52,685 bases of DNA, from NCBI RefSeq assembly GCF_000817815.1, contig NZ_JPRD01000035.1, positions 1 to 52,685 on the forward strand. The letters are read 5' to 3'. Origin of the DNA: Vibrio owensii CAIM 1854 = LMG 25443 (GTDB lineage Bacteria; Pseudomonadota; Gammaproteobacteria; Enterobacterales; Vibrionaceae). The translations under genes were made by a program, and so were the position numbers. The notes under the pieces were generated by a model. That model was not told the DNA's origin. It saw only the letters and a program-made list of their open reading frames with translations, and ran no database searches. Shown here in pieces: positions 18,719 through 26,021 of this stretch (its first letter is position 1; each line of letters starts with the position of its first letter).

Positions 18719-19141
18719 ATGGTCATGGATAATATCGAAAAAGAACTATATCAAGATCAAGCAGCAATAGAACTAGTAAATATGCGATATCCTTCTGGTT
18801 GGGGTGGTGCTGCGGCTGTTAGAACAGAGTCAGGAAAAATATTAACAAGCATTGCTCCTGATACTAAAAACGATGCTCTTTCACTATGCATGGAAGTGGG
18901 AGCGCATTTAGAGGCTCACAAACTCAATGAGCGAGTGACCCACTCATTATGCCTGTGTCGTGAGAGCGAGAACGATGAATTTCTAATCTTGTCACCATGC
19001 GGAGTTTGCCAAGAGCGCCTTGTCCACTGGGGTGGGGATGTCAAAGCAGCAATTACGACTCCAGAGAATACATTGATTTTCAAGACTATACGAGAATTAA
19101 TGCCTCATCATTGGTCACTTGTAAACGGCAAAGCGCTATAA
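18719..19141 (+). CDS. Cytidine-deaminase-like cassette protein
   Basis: This 140-aa protein shows the zinc-dependent deaminase signature in order: a C-x-E motif (Cys57, Glu59, in SLCMEVGAHLEAHKLN) and a P-C-x-x-C motif (Cys94, Cys97, in LSPCGVCQERLVHWGG). The fold is that of the cytidine deaminase / blasticidin-S deaminase superfamily, in which Glu is the proton shuttle and the three cysteines bind zinc. The substrate could be a free nucleoside, a modified base or an antibiotic; the sequence does not say. The ATG at 18725 is an equally good start. The stop (TAA) lies within the first bases of attC 6. The altered attC 5 just upstream may keep this cassette joined to cassette 5. Confidence 0.75.
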   Translation: MVMDNIEKELYQDQAAIELVNMRYPSGWGGAAAVRTESGKILTSIAPDTKNDALSLCMEVGAHLEAHKLNERVTHSLCLCRESENDEFLILSPCGVCQERLVHWGGDVKAAITTPENTLIFKTIRELMPHHWSLVNGKAL

Positions 19142-19258
19142 CAAACTGTTTAAGAGTGATTCGCAACGCGTGGCATTTTTACTATGCGTTGCGTTTAGTG
19201 TTTAAGGTGGTATGTGGCGGCATTGGTATTGCGTTGCTCACCCCAACAGGGCGTTATG
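19139..19258 (+). repeat. attC site 6
   Basis: A full-length attC in which CACCCCTTAACAGGG has lost TT and reads CACCCCAACAGGG. The terminal GCGTTATG is intact. Confidence 0.88.
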
Positions 19259-19294
19259 CAATTTTAAACAGTCAGTAAAAATGGTTGGATACTT

Positions 19295-19740
19295 ATGAAA
19301 TCAAGAGATTTAAAAACAATATATGACGTTATTGTAACTGAGTATAAGATGGAACATATCGGTGAAGGTCGGTTCTTGCACTCGTTTAAGCCGAAAACGA
19401 CGAAAGGGTTACGCATGAAGCCACCGATGGTTATTACTGGGGCAAGAAATATGCGTGGCGCGAGTTTGGTCTTGTTATTTCAAAGGATGCTTTTTATGCC
19501 TACTTGGAGCAAATCGGTCATCCTAAAGTGCCTTGTATAACGGCAAATCCAGATATGACATTTAGCAACGATCCTTCTACAGCATACAAAGAAGAGGGTT
19601 TAGCTGAAGCCATGGAACTGCTAATTACGACCGCTGAGAAAAAACTAAAGCTCTATACCAATCACCTCATTACAGTAAACGTTTCTCTATTCGAGGTATT
19701 GAAGCTATTACGGACAAAAAATAGCATACAAGCATTTAAG
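19295..19740 (+). pseudogene. Cassette 7 gene, frameshifted, unknown function
   Basis: The first frame starts MKSRDLKTIYDVIVTEYKM and reads well to FKPKTTKGLRMKPP. There the sense moves to the next frame, which gives DGYYWGKKYAWREFGLVIS, then AYLEQIGHPKVPCITANPD and EEGLAEAMELLITTAEKKL. The switch is near 19405-19425 and equals one missing base. The joined protein would be about 145 aa, but it has no stop of its own before the truncated attC, so the 3' end is probably also lost. I do not recognise the family. Confidence 0.6.
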
Positions 19741-19797
19741 AATGATGCCCAACGCTTGGCATTTTCAGTTCTAGGTCGGGTTTCGTGTTTACGGCGT
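19730..19797 (+). repeat. Truncated attC site 7
   Basis: The left half of an attC of a different subtype (CAACGCTTGGCATTTTCAGT, then TTCGTGTTTACGGCG). It breaks off without the right arm. Confidence 0.65.
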
Positions 19798-19816
19798 AAT
19801 GTCTCAGGAGGAGTTT

Positions 19817-20260
19817 ATGTCTCAAAAGGTTCGTATATATCCACATCAAACACTACAAAGCTTAGCTTTGGTCAATCATGAGTTATTAACAGATAAACTA
19901 ACTGCTGGGGATGAGGCGGATTTAGATTACTATTGTATAAACAGTATTGTTTCCTTGGCTTTTTCTGTTGAAGCTATACTGAATTTTGTTGGTGACAAAA
20001 AGGTTCGTGGGTGGCAAGAAAGACAAAATTGGCATCAAAAGCTAGATAAAATATACAAAGCGATAAATGAGCCACTAGACTTTGAAACAGAGCCTTTGAT
20101 GTCAATTTTAAAACTCAAAGATATTAGAAATGGAATTGCCCATAGCAAGCCTGTTGAAGTTGTTAAATCGGCTTCTAACCATACTGAAGCCAAGCTAAAC
20201 ATGAAAGCAGAATGGGAGTTACTCTTAGACCCAAACTTTGCTTTGCATGCATATGAGTAA
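19817..20260 (+). CDS. HEPN-like cassette protein
   Basis: A 147-aa all-helical protein. Its features fit HEPN domains: a first helix with SIVSLAFSVEAILNFVG, a central basic/aromatic part (WQERQNWHQKLDKIY), and a late R-x4-H motif (Arg104-Asn-Gly-Ile-Ala-His109) in LKLKDIRNGIAHSKPV. In HEPN ribonucleases this motif is the metal-independent active site used in toxin-antitoxin and abortive-infection systems. No antitoxin partner (for example a MNT nucleotidyltransferase) lies next to it. The start is clear: AGGAGG stands 6 bases before the ATG. The reading frame overlaps no other gene. Confidence 0.65.
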   Translation: MSQKVRIYPHQTLQSLALVNHELLTDKLTAGDEADLDYYCINSIVSLAFSVEAILNFVGDKKVRGWQERQNWHQKLDKIYKAINEPLDFETEPLMSILKLKDIRNGIAHSKPVEVVKSASNHTEAKLNMKAEWELLLDPNFALHAYE

Positions 20261-20386
20261 GTAGACACTTTTTACAATTACCTATTACAAAAGTTCGGAA
20301 TTTCAGTATTTGAAACTCTTACTTCGAGTATCGGTACCATTGATTCAAAGACATAACAAACGTTTAAAGGTCAATCTCTTTCTTGA

Positions 20387-20416
20387 AAAATGGCTTGGTT
20401 TACACCAAGCCATTTT
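20387..20416 (+). terminator. Hairpin closing the cassette array
   Basis: A perfect 12-bp stem (AAAATGGCTTGG / CCAAGCCATTTT) with a 6-base loop follows the last attC remnant (ATAACAAACGTTTAA, 20353-20367). It acts as a bidirectional intrinsic terminator candidate. Its right arm runs into the second copy of the 30-bp repeat. Confidence 0.75.
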
Positions 20417-20438
20417 ATTAGCAATCACTCATTTAACA
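20409..20438 (+). repeat. 30-bp direct repeat, copy 2
   Basis: 28 of 30 bases match 13912-13941. It overlaps the right arm of the array-closing hairpin. Confidence 0.7.
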
Positions 20439-20483
20439 GTATAGGCATAATCTGCCCCGAGGAATACCATTCCGTAAAATATT

Positions 20484-20681
20484 TTAATGATTAGCTTCCC
20501 CGACATTTGATGTGTGAGCGTTGAGATAGTTCTCAATGGATTTACGGCTCACGAATGATTCAAAAAAAGAACGTTGAATGGCTCCGAAAAAGCCGTTGTC
20601 GATCATTCGACCGAGCAAACACAATTCGTCATCACTAACGGTTTTATTCAGGATGTGACTGGTGCTACAATTCACCTGCAT
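20484..20681 (-). CDS. Small protein of the partition-like module (65 aa)
   Basis: An unrecognised 65-aa protein (MQVNCSTSHILNKTVSDDEL). The ribosome site is good: TAGGAG 7 bases before the ATG. A perfect 20-bp palindrome lies just upstream, and the same palindrome is upstream of parA, so both genes probably answer to one regulator. It is the last gene after parA and the small DNA-binding gene on the minus strand. It could be an accessory partition protein or an unrelated regulated gene. Confidence 0.6.
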   Translation of the reverse strand: MQVNCSTSHILNKTVSDDELCLLGRMIDNGFFGAIQRSFFESFVSRKSIENYLNAHTSNVGEANH

Positions 20682-20700
20682 CTTAATTCTCCTATAGGGT

Positions 20701-20720
20701 TGTATTACAAATGTAATACA
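20701..20720. promoter_or_regulatory. Palindromic operator, copy 1
   Basis: TGTATTACA and TGTAATACA are perfect 9-base arms around a 2-base centre, 19 bases before the start of the 65-aa gene. The same element stands before parA at 21812-21831. It is a probable binding site for the small DNA-binding protein of the module, and possibly its centromere. Confidence 0.8.
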
Positions 20721-20722
20721 TC

Positions 20723-21021
20723 CTAAGTAACTTTTTGGATAGCTTCAATTGGTGCATCCGATGGAATGTCACTTCGCATTTCAATCAATCCCCTCATTAA
20801 TTTTGCTGGCGTAATTTTTTTATCGGTAAGCTCTTGTAACTCTGAAATCCAAACAGCCAATTCTGCCTTAGGTTTTGGAGGAAGCCTCATAGTTGTAGGG
20901 GAGACGCTAGACGTTATATTGGACGCGCTAGATGTGACTGTGATTTTTTTTCAATTTCAGATCCGTCTTTTTTGTCCTTACTGCGACGATTAAGAATAGA
21001 ACCCTTTGATTTTAAATCCAT
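20723..21021 (-). pseudogene. Small DNA-binding partition partner (ribbon-helix-helix-like), frameshifted at an A8 tract
   Basis: The frame opens MDLKSKGSILNRRSKDKKDG and ends after LARPI. If one base is added at a run of eight A (minus strand, about 20943-20950), it continues as ITVTSSASN and MRLPPKPKAELAVWISELQ. It then runs ITPAKLMRGLIEMRSDIP to a stop at 20723. The joined chain is 99 aa: a basic, unstructured N-terminus followed by a strand-helix-helix pattern like small ParB/ParG-type partition proteins. It follows parA by 49 bases, the usual place for the centromere-binding partner. In the zero frame the tract reads A-AAA-AAA, a shape used for programmed -1 ribosomal frameshifting. Loss of one base is the simpler reading. 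Confidence 0.65.
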
Positions 21022-21070
21022 AACAATTATAAGAATTGAATAACTTCATTCGCTAAAGAACGATAGTCAT

Positions 21071-21799
21071 TTACTGCCACACTACCTTTTTATACGAATA
21101 CAATGTTTTTACTTCAACACTCGCTTGCCCAATAGCCTCAACTTTACGAATTTTTGTATGCAAGACATGTTCTCGCACGGACTCCAACTGCTCATCCAGC
21201 CAATCATTAATAAGACTATTTCTCACATCATATTCATTTCTAAAAATTCGATAGTTAATTTCATCGGATTCTCTGATTTCTTCCAAGGCATCGAGCAAAT
21301 CAGCAAGGCCGTTAGCAGAAAAAGACCCACCATCAACAGGAACCAAAAATAAATCAGCAGCTAAAAGAGCATTTGTGGTGGTTAGACTTAGGTTTGGGGG
21401 ACAATCGAGAATCACATAATCGAAACTAGAATCTAGTTTTTTCAAATGCTTTGTTAAAATTTTTTCGCGATGAAACATAGATATTGATTGTTCAATTACG
21501 CGACTCAAATATATATATGACGGAATAAATGACAAATTTCTAATTTCACAGTCGCCATCAGTAGCCCCACGAACAATCTCATTCACATTAGTGGTTTTAG
21601 GATTAGAAAATAATTCAGCTACAGATTTTTCAAAGCGTGTTTCGCCAGCAGACAGAACCGACGAAGCGTTGCCTTGAGGATCTAAATCAATAACCAATGT
21701 GTTGTGTCCGATTCTGGCAAGAGTATTACCCAAATTCACCGAGGTAGTAGTTTCGCCCACTCCACCTTTTTGATTAGTTACAGCTATAACTTTAGCCAT
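21071..21799 (-). CDS. parA: ParA-family partition ATPase with altered Walker A motif
   Basis: A 242-aa ParA/MinD-type protein of the short, chromosome- or plasmid-partition class, without an N-terminal helix-turn-helix. Residues 8-19 read TNQKGGVGETTT. The family has KGGVGKT, so the P-loop lysine (position 16) is glutamate (codon GAA). The signature lysine (Lys11) is kept. Walker A' (VIDLDPQGN, about 36-44), Walker B (YVILDCPPNLSL, about 127-138) and the C-terminal YRIFRNEYDVRNSLIN/IRKVEAIGQA segments look normal. ParA proteins move plasmids or chromosomes using ATP-dependent DNA binding; with Glu at this position ATP binding and hydrolysis should be impaired. The small partner gene follows, and an operator palindrome lies 12 bases upstream of the start. 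Confidence 0.9.
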   Translation of the reverse strand: MAKVIAVTNQKGGVGETTTSVNLGNTLARIGHNTLVIDLDPQGNASSVLSAGETRFEKSVAELFSNPKTTNVNEIVRGATDGDCEIRNLSFIPSYIYLSRVIEQSISMFHREKILTKHLKKLDSSFDYVILDCPPNLSLTTTNALLAADLFLVPVDGGSFSANGLADLLDALEEIRESDEINYRIFRNEYDVRNSLINDWLDEQLESVREHVLHTKIRKVEAIGQASVEVKTLYSYKKVVWQ

Positions 21800-21810
21800 T
21801 GCGCGTCACC

Positions 21811-21832
21811 TTGTATTACATTTGTAATACAA
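21811..21832. promoter_or_regulatory. Palindromic operator, copy 2 (parA promoter)
   Basis: TTGTATTACA and TGTAATACAA flank a two-base centre, a perfect extension of the operator at 20701-20720. It lies between the parA start (21799) and the likely promoter, so binding there should repress parA. Confidence 0.8.
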
Positions 21833-21993
21833 TCAGTTGTTTGAAATGAAGAGTTGTTGAGTTCGTATTGTTTAGCGGGGTTTGAGGTCCAACGGAACGA
21901 AAACGTACGCTAGTAATATTAAGGTTCTGATATATATCAGATTAAAATCTGCAATATCATATTGATTAAAGTATAGTGTTGAGATGTAAAAGA

Positions 21994-22914
21994 ATGAAAA
22001 CACCGACATCGATACATGATGGATTGTTTAAGTCGTTTCTGACGGTGCCAGAGACAGCGAGAGACTTTCTCGATGCCCACTTACCAGGACATATCAAACA
22101 GATCTGCAATCTCGATACGCTCCAGCTTCAATCTGGTTCATTTTTGGAAGATGAATTAGTGCCATACTATTCTGACGTGTTGTACTCAATGGAGACGGAC
22201 AGTGGGGTAGGATATGTGTACGCTTTAATCGAACATCAAAGCAGTCCAAATAAGCACATGGGGTTTCGGTTGATGCGATATGCAATCGCAGCGATGAAAC
22301 AACACCTTGATGCAGGTAATGAAACGTTGCCTTTAATCGTACCATTGTTATTTTATCATGGCAAAACCAGTCCTTATCCATACAGCACCAATTGGTTGGA
22401 TGAGTTTGAAAATCCAGAGATAGCTCAATCACTCTATGGTCAGTCTTTTCCTTTGGTGGACGTTAGCGTGATACCGGATGATGAAATCATTCGGCATAAG
22501 CGAGTGGCGCTATTGGAGCTGGTACAGAAGCATGTGCGACAAAGAGACTTGTAGGATTTTACAGACACACTGGTTACACTGTTATTAGAGCGTTTAATAA
22601 CCAGCAAACAATTAAATAGTTTAGTAGAGTATTTGCTTAGAGTAGGGGAAACATCAAATCTAGAAGATTTAATGCGAACGTTAGCGAAGCAAGTACCGGA
22701 GCATGAGGAACGGTTCATGACAGTAGCAGAACAGTTAGAAGCGCGTGGCCGCGAACAAGGTTTGAAACAAGGTTTACAGCAAGGTAGACAAGAAGGATCT
22801 CAAGAAACCCAATTAGCAATAGCAAAAAAAATGCTATTAGCAGGTTCAGAGCTAACCTTTATTAGTGAAGTTACCGGACTTAGCGAAAGCGAGATCACAA
22901 AGCTTATCAACTAA
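21994..22914 (+). pseudogene. Rpn-family PD-(D/E)XK nuclease, interrupted by an in-frame stop
   Basis: Two open stretches in the same frame make one protein of the Rpn / YhgA-like transposase family (recombination-promoting nuclease). The N-terminal part has HDGLFKSFLTVPETARDFLD, the DVLYSMET segment and ALIEHQSS (D...E-x-Q core), then FRLMRYAIAAM. The C-terminal part has LEDLMRTLAKQVPEHEERFM, a Gln/Gly-rich EQGLKQGLQQGRQEG repeat and a final helix. A TAG at 22552-22554 separates them after VRQRDL. The family is about 300 aa and the full span is 307 codons. I chose ATG 21994 over the GTG at 21976 because family similarity begins there. It probably makes only a truncated protein. Confidence 0.85.
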
Positions 22915-23519
22915 TGACATTTCGCCATTTTTTATTTGCACAATGTGACAGCGTAACCAATGATTCAATGAGGAGCTGCGCGACGAGTACCAGAACGCGC
23001 TCCCGAAGTGAGTAAGAAGCGTCCTATCCTAGTTCTCAGACGTTATTTGTGTTTACCGAAGTATCCGGTATGAAAATTGCCCTTCGTCCTGCTAGACCCT
23101 GATTAGCGCTATTGGTGGAATTAAGCTCGATTATTGAGTTGAGGTTCCACGAAATCATGCGTATATGCTCGATTGGTTCCTGTCGTATGACAAAAGAAAG
23201 GTTCAGCGCAGCCAGCTAGTATTTTTAACTTTATTTTAGTGTTTTGACTTGATGCTGGCTGCTGGGGCCCGTCAAAAGCGTTCATAGTTGTTCATATTTT
23301 TGTTGTGGTCGATTAGCTTTTGATGGGAGGTCTCACTGAGCGAAGCGATTGTTTTTTCTTGAATATTTATCTTTATATTTATCTATACCGCATCGAGGAT
23401 TTAGAAATGGGTATGTCAAAAAATACGTGAAAAATGACATACCCAAGCGCGTATTGACTGCGCCATCCCGTATCCCCACGCAAGGGCTCTACGATTAAAC
23501 ATTATCAACCAATCCTAAC
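22915..23519. other. Gene-free region with inverted repeats
   Basis: No gene is supported in these 605 bases. They hold three inverted repeats: GCAGCCAGC/GCTGGCTGC (23208-23216 and 23254-23262), TCAAAAGC/GCTTTTGA (23272-23279 and 23316-23323), and TGGGTATGTCA/TGACATACCCA (23408-23418 and 23435-23445). The region is the left edge of the plasmid-like segment and could be an origin, an attachment region or a structured RNA. Confidence 0.5.
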
Positions 23520-23520
23520 C

Positions 23521-23547
23521 AGGCGCTCATAAGAGCGCCTTTTTTTT
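23521..23547 (+). terminator. Intrinsic terminator
   Basis: AGGCGCTC and GAGCGCCT form a perfect 8-bp stem with a 4-base loop, followed by a run of eight T. It stands 12 bases before the next gene, so it insulates that gene from upstream transcription. Confidence 0.85.
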
Positions 23548-23559
23548 ACAGAGAACACA

Positions 23560-24141
23560 ATGCAATACGTCCTACTACCCGCATCCAACGACCAATATTT
23601 TCTTGCTGATTGCAAAGAAATCATCGCCATTAAAGAAGGCGTCATTGATGCGCCAGATTTTGATGAATCGAATCTGACCTATCGCCTGATGTACGGCGCC
23701 TATAAACCTCAAGCTCAGGCGCACTACAGCGATGAAGAAGTCAGAGCACACATAACCGAAGCCATTGACCAATGGCTTATTCACATTGATGGCAAGAACG
23801 TCATTGATTTGGGGATTGAAGGCATTGTGATTTCAGAAAGCATCATCAAACGCCAATGCACTGAATTACAACATCCAAGAACCACTCAAGATGTCGCGTT
23901 CGCCGCCTTAGTCAAAGCACCGGCGTCTTTTGAGATTGACGACAAGCGTTATCAGACTCGCACCGCTTATCTGCGTTGGAATGGCATTGACGCCATCACC
24001 ACGCTGCTCAATCGAAAAGGTTTATTTGCCTTCACCAGTGAAGACAAGCGATTCACACCAGAAGAGCCTCTAACAAAGAAAAACTGGCGTCTCTACATCG
24101 ATCACTTACGAATGCTCAAAGAAGCCCGTAGAGCGCAATAG
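23560..24141 (+). CDS. Hypothetical protein of the plasmid-like segment
   Basis: An unrecognised 193-aa soluble protein (MQYVLLPASNDQYFLADCKE). It has no membrane segment or signal peptide. The middle (HYSDEEVRAHITEAIDQWL) looks helical and the C-terminus is basic (RLYIDHLRMLKEARRAQ). It is the first gene of a run of small same-strand genes that lie close together or overlap. An AGAG-type ribosome site precedes the ATG by 6 bases. Nothing here gives a function. Confidence 0.65.
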   Translation: MQYVLLPASNDQYFLADCKEIIAIKEGVIDAPDFDESNLTYRLMYGAYKPQAQAHYSDEEVRAHITEAIDQWLIHIDGKNVIDLGIEGIVISESIIKRQCTELQHPRTTQDVAFAALVKAPASFEIDDKRYQTRTAYLRWNGIDAITTLLNRKGLFAFTSEDKRFTPEEPLTKKNWRLYIDHLRMLKEARRAQ

Positions 24142-24256
24142 GTAAATAAAACCTTTGGCTTCTTCTCAATCAACACCTTCGAGTAAATGCTCATCCAACC
24201 AACGCTTTGATTGTGTTTTTTTAACGATGTTCACACACTTAAATGAGATCAAAATA

Positions 24257-24547
24257 ATGACAAATAAAAAAACCGATTATCCTCACCTTATCGAAACATT
24301 AGCCAAACAGGCACACCAAGGTTGCGGTTTAAGCTATGAACTTTTCAGTCGCCGCTTTCAATCTTCCATTGATAACCTCATCGAACGTCTTCCAGAGGAA
24401 GAAAAAGGATCTGTGATTGCCATTGCTGTTAAGCACGGTTATGAACGTGAGCAACCCGATGAAGATTGCAGGAACGACGACGAACGTTGCTGCTCTCATG
24501 GTATTGATTTTGACTGCTGCCCAGCGGGGTGCGCGGATTATGACTGA
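24257..24547 (+). CDS. Small protein with cysteine-rich tail
   Basis: An unrecognised 96-aa protein. The ATG at 24257 was chosen because the longer open frame upstream has no ATG start and no ribosome site. The first 65 residues are helical (YPHLIETLAKQAHQG, then LFSRRFQSSIDNLIERLPEE). The last 30 contain six cysteines in a tight acidic pattern (DCRNDDERCCSHGIDFDCCP, then AGCADYD) that could bind metal. Its stop overlaps the next start by 8 bases, which suggests translational coupling. Confidence 0.6.
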   Translation: MTNKKTDYPHLIETLAKQAHQGCGLSYELFSRRFQSSIDNLIERLPEEEKGSVIAIAVKHGYEREQPDEDCRNDDERCCSHGIDFDCCPAGCADYD

Positions 24548-25253
24548 GATTGTAAAGCTGTCCGTTCAATTAACGGATGAAGAAGAGCAAGAACTTCAAG
24601 CATTCGAAACTCAACATCGCATCAAACGCCAAAAGGAAGAAGCGATAACCTTACGCGTTCAAGGACACGACGTCATGCGTCGAGCGCGTTTACCGTTGTA
24701 TTTTCGCGCTCGTATTCGAGAGATGCGAGTAGGAGATACATTTCTAATGGGGTCGATTCGTCATATCTATCATGAAGAGGACACGGGCATGGATGATTAC
24801 GAAGGTGTCGCCGAAGTTTACGTTGAACGAGAAGGCAAAGGGCTCTATCAACTTCGTTGTAACTGGAGTCTATTAAGCAAACCATCTCGTCCAATGACGT
24901 TTTCTCACGTCACGTTCAAATACGAAAAAGGCGGTGTATTTGCCTTCTTTGGCGAACACGCCAAAGAAGAACTACGCAGGATCTGTTTAATCAGTCGCTT
25001 CATTCAACATCTCATCAAAAGTGCAGCCCCCGAAGACGTAGCTCCGTATAGTCAGCTAGGAATTCCTAACTTTCTGTGTGGCGTCAACATAGATAAAAAT
25101 AACCTCACAACGCGCTTGTACTGGTCCAAAACACAAGAACGAAAAGTACGTTACAAATTCGCCAACGAACAACTACCCAAGCCAGTGATGGAGTGCATAT
25201 TGAATATTGGGTTCTTAACGGGCGCCATTCCACTTGAGGATAAAGCAAAATGA
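24540..25253 (+). CDS. Hypothetical protein of the plasmid-like segment
   Basis: An unrecognised 237-aa protein starting MTEIVKLSVQLTDEEEQELQ. The frame is open further upstream, but that part overlaps the previous gene. It has a charged N-terminal coiled-coil-like stretch, then RVGDTFLMGSIRHIYH and mixed alpha/beta sequence with several arginines (FRARIREMR, RKVRYKF), so it may bind nucleic acid. It overlaps the gene before by 8 bases and the gene after by 4 (ATGA), so the genes are probably co-translated. Confidence 0.65.
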   Translation: MTEIVKLSVQLTDEEEQELQAFETQHRIKRQKEEAITLRVQGHDVMRRARLPLYFRARIREMRVGDTFLMGSIRHIYHEEDTGMDDYEGVAEVYVEREGKGLYQLRCNWSLLSKPSRPMTFSHVTFKYEKGGVFAFFGEHAKEELRRICLISRFIQHLIKSAAPEDVAPYSQLGIPNFLCGVNIDKNNLTTRLYWSKTQERKVRYKFANEQLPKPVMECILNIGFLTGAIPLEDKAK

Positions 25254-25636
25254 AAGACAATCCTAAACACCTGTTTAGCATTAGCTCTGGCGATAAGGTT
25301 ATATCAGAGTGCTATAACAATAACGTTATGGATGATCTGTATCGTCATCTCACAAACATCACCAAGATAAACATGACAACCTACCGAGCTGGACGCGCTA
25401 TTGCAGAACTCATCATTCATTACGATAGCGGGAAAACATTTCTGCTAACGATATGGGAGAGTGAATTAAGCTGCCCGCCATTATCTTCTGACGACATTCG
25501 TTTAGCTCACAAAGAGATCGCATTACCCGATATAGCGGACATCATGATATTCGTAACAACGTTGGCTCGTCATGCACATCTGTCCCCGCATTTACCATCG
25601 GCTCAAAATTCAGCAGAGGTTCTCACTTATGCTTGA
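25250..25636 (+). CDS. Hypothetical small protein, possible paralogue of the next gene
   Basis: An unrecognised 128-aa protein that starts in the stop of the previous gene (ATGA). The middle (ITKINMTTYRAGRAIAELII) loosely resembles VTLYTYRIGARCLHVLKLDD of the following protein, and both then have a short beta-rich segment. This may be an old tandem duplication. No function can be assigned. Confidence 0.6.
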   Translation: MKDNPKHLFSISSGDKVISECYNNNVMDDLYRHLTNITKINMTTYRAGRAIAELIIHYDSGKTFLLTIWESELSCPPLSSDDIRLAHKEIALPDIADIMIFVTTLARHAHLSPHLPSAQNSAEVLTYA

Positions 25637-25925
25637 TCCAGTATTCAATCCCGCCATCACGTCTTCACATAAAAATGCGTTACGCATTTTTATCGAGAGC
25701 ATAACCGAGCACATCACACCCAATACAGTAACGCTCTATACGTATCGAATTGGCGCAAGGTGTCTGCACGTATTGAAGCTCGATGATCAAATTGAAATCA
25801 CTATCAGCGATGGTAAGACAGATATACCAAACAAGAAAAATTGTTTGGATTACTTGCGCGTTGGTCATATCCAGATAGACGTATTCGATAGCATGGAGTC
25901 ACTTATTTACTCGATCATTTGTTGA
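25629..25925 (+). CDS. Hypothetical small protein
   Basis: An unrecognised 98-aa protein (MLDPVFNPAITSSHKNALRI). The ATG at 25629 overlaps the previous stop by 8 bases, the same coupling used by its neighbours; the longer frame upstream lies inside that gene. See the previous entry for possible similarity between the two. Confidence 0.6.
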   Translation: MLDPVFNPAITSSHKNALRIFIESITEHITPNTVTLYTYRIGARCLHVLKLDDQIEITISDGKTDIPNKKNCLDYLRVGHIQIDVFDSMESLIYSIIC

Positions 25926-26021
25926 ATGCACTGAAAGAGAAAAACGGAGATCTCGTTTATGTGGTTCAACAGTAACGGCAAGCTACCAATAACCTAAAAG
26001 GAAAACGGGAGATCTTCGAAT

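Larger units (their letters stand above)
16015..20375 (+). mobile_element. Fragment of a chromosomal superintegron cassette array (no integrase)
   Basis: Six full attC sites of about 120 bp share the left arm TAACAAACTGTTTAAGAG, the AACGCGTGGCATTTTTACT block and the right arm CACCCCTTAACAGGGCG followed by TTA. They separate cassettes whose genes all read on the plus strand. A seventh site is truncated, and an eighth is reduced to its first 15 bases near 20353. No integrase gene or attI site is visible. The left edge is next to the broken resolvase and the right edge is a hairpin terminator. The attC type is that of the Vibrio superintegrons. Confidence 0.92.

Noticed and set aside
16015..20375. 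CRISPR array
   Set aside because: The repeats are about 120 bp attC sites with gene-sized cassettes between them, not short repeats with uniform spacers, and there are no cas genes.
21976..21993. GTG start for the Rpn-family gene
   Set aside because: The six extra residues do not resemble the family; the ATG at 21994 fits better.
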